Shown one piece after another: positions 5,227-5,583 of a stretch of 5,583 nt of DNA. The DNA is from Acidobacteriota bacterium. Its GTDB lineage: Bacteria; Acidobacteriota; Thermoanaerobaculia; Multivoradales; SZUA-115. Every line of letters begins with the position of its first letter. Within the stretch, counting starts at the first letter, position 1. The notes beneath the pieces are model-generated. The model had not been told where the DNA came from and did not search any database. It was given only the letters and a program-made list of their open reading frames with translations. Where the stretch lies: positions 1-5,583 of the forward strand of contig QIHU01000472.1 in NCBI GenBank assembly GCA_003231035.1, in the 5' to 3' direction. A program made the translations under genes and the position numbers.

Positions 5227-5583
5227 ATGGCCGCGAGCAAGCCGGCGCTGGCCCTCCATGCGCATTGCTACCAACCCGACCGCCGCGATCCGTGGAGCGG
5301 GCGGTATCCCGGCGGAAGTAGGGGCGGCGCCGTTCCACGACTTCAATCGCAAGATCGCCGCCCAGTGCTACCGGCCTAACGCCGAGTTGGGCAACTTCGA
5401 GGGGGTCAGTTTCGATTTTGGTCCCACTCTGGCTAGCTGGTTGGAGGAGTCCGAGCCGGAAATCTGGCGGCGGATCGTCGAATCCGAGGCGGCCCATCGC
5501 GGTGCGAACGGTCCCAGCAACGCTATGGCCTCCGGCTTCCACCACACCATTTTGCCCTTGGCTTCGCGCGCCGACAAGGAGCT
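5227..5583 (+). CDS. GH57-type glycoside hydrolase, N-terminal part, with an apparent frameshift and cut by the window edge
   Basis: About 118 codons of a GH57-family gene are present, in two frames. From ATG 5227 the first frame gives LALHAHCYQP, the first conserved GH57 segment (the HQP region), then DRRDPWSGRYP. That frame then reads unrelated residues and stops at 5379. From about 5315 the +1 frame continues the family sequence to the window end: AAPFHDFNRKIAAQCYRPN, VSFDFGPTLASWLE and GFHHTILPLASRADKEL. From recall these match the larger GH57 proteins that also carry a DUF3536 domain. GH57 enzymes act on alpha-glucans (amylase, branching enzyme, 4-alpha-glucanotransferase) by a retaining mechanism; the catalytic Glu and Asp lie beyond this window. 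There is no clear Shine-Dalgarno sequence before 5227, so translation may be coupled to the ATP-grasp gene 17 bases upstream. An alternative start, ATG 5258, opens the second frame directly but would lose the conserved HAHCYQP segment. The frame change may be a mutation or a base-call error. Confidence 0.75.
5299..5317 (+). other. Apparent single-base frameshift site in the GH57-type gene
   Basis: Frame 1 reads WSGRYP through CCC at 5308-5310, and the frame beginning GAA at 5315 reads EVGAAPFHDF. Four bases (GGCG, 5311-5314) lie between them. Removing one G of the GG at 5311-5312 would give P-A-E-V and join both conserved halves without a break. The local sequence is rich in short G and C runs, where base-call errors and slippage both occur. 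The change of frame is seen directly; the exact position within about 5299-5317 is not determined. Confidence 0.7.

Noticed and set aside
4151..5545. A 464-codon open frame on the minus strand, antisense to the ATP-grasp gene
   Set aside because: It is the mirror of strong GC-rich codon bias in the ATP-grasp gene, has no recognisable family motifs, and runs across two real genes.
5258..5583. Separate gene starting at ATG 5258 in the second frame
   Set aside because: Its first 19 residues do not resemble GH57, whereas the other frame supplies the matching conserved segment at exactly that place; a single frameshifted gene explains both.

Overview
The window is GC-rich, gene-dense bacterial DNA with no rRNA, tRNA, CRISPR array or insertion sequence that I can see. 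The best guess for its origin is Acidobacteriota or a related soil or aquatic group. That guess rests on recall of the TPR family with an N-terminal H/C/C zinc-type motif (gene 2), which is common there, and on the high GC content. It is an inference, not a proven assignment.

Layout. Bases 1-119 are a short leader region. Bases 120-377 (+) encode an 85-residue exported small protein with a clear signal peptide. A 9-bp perfect hairpin follows (core 384-392 with 413-421). Bases 496-1827 (+) encode a 443-residue protein with an N-terminal Hx4Cx2C motif and a long TPR-like helical repeat region. A 23-bp convergent junction separates this from two minus-strand genes: an alpha/beta-hydrolase of the enterochelin-esterase type (2990-1851) and, upstream of it with a 4-base GTGA overlap, a peptidase-S51/cyanophycinase-like protein (3946-2987). 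A 42-bp divergent gap then leads to a plus-strand ATP-grasp ligase (3989-5209). The 5' part of a GH57-type glycoside hydrolase gene follows (5227 to the window edge). Its reading frame changes once between about 5299 and 5317.

How the genes may work together. The first two genes look like one unit: a small secreted product and a cytoplasmic TPR protein, with the hairpin between them. The remaining four form a divergent cluster sharing one compact control region: ATP-dependent ligase, carbohydrate-active enzyme, Ser-hydrolase and S51-like peptidase. Bond-forming and bond-breaking activities side by side suggest synthesis and remobilisation of some conjugate or storage compound, but the substrate is not visible from the sequence. 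Base composition falls into two parts at the convergent junction: sampled rows are about 53-55% GC in the left unit and 73-77% in the right cluster.
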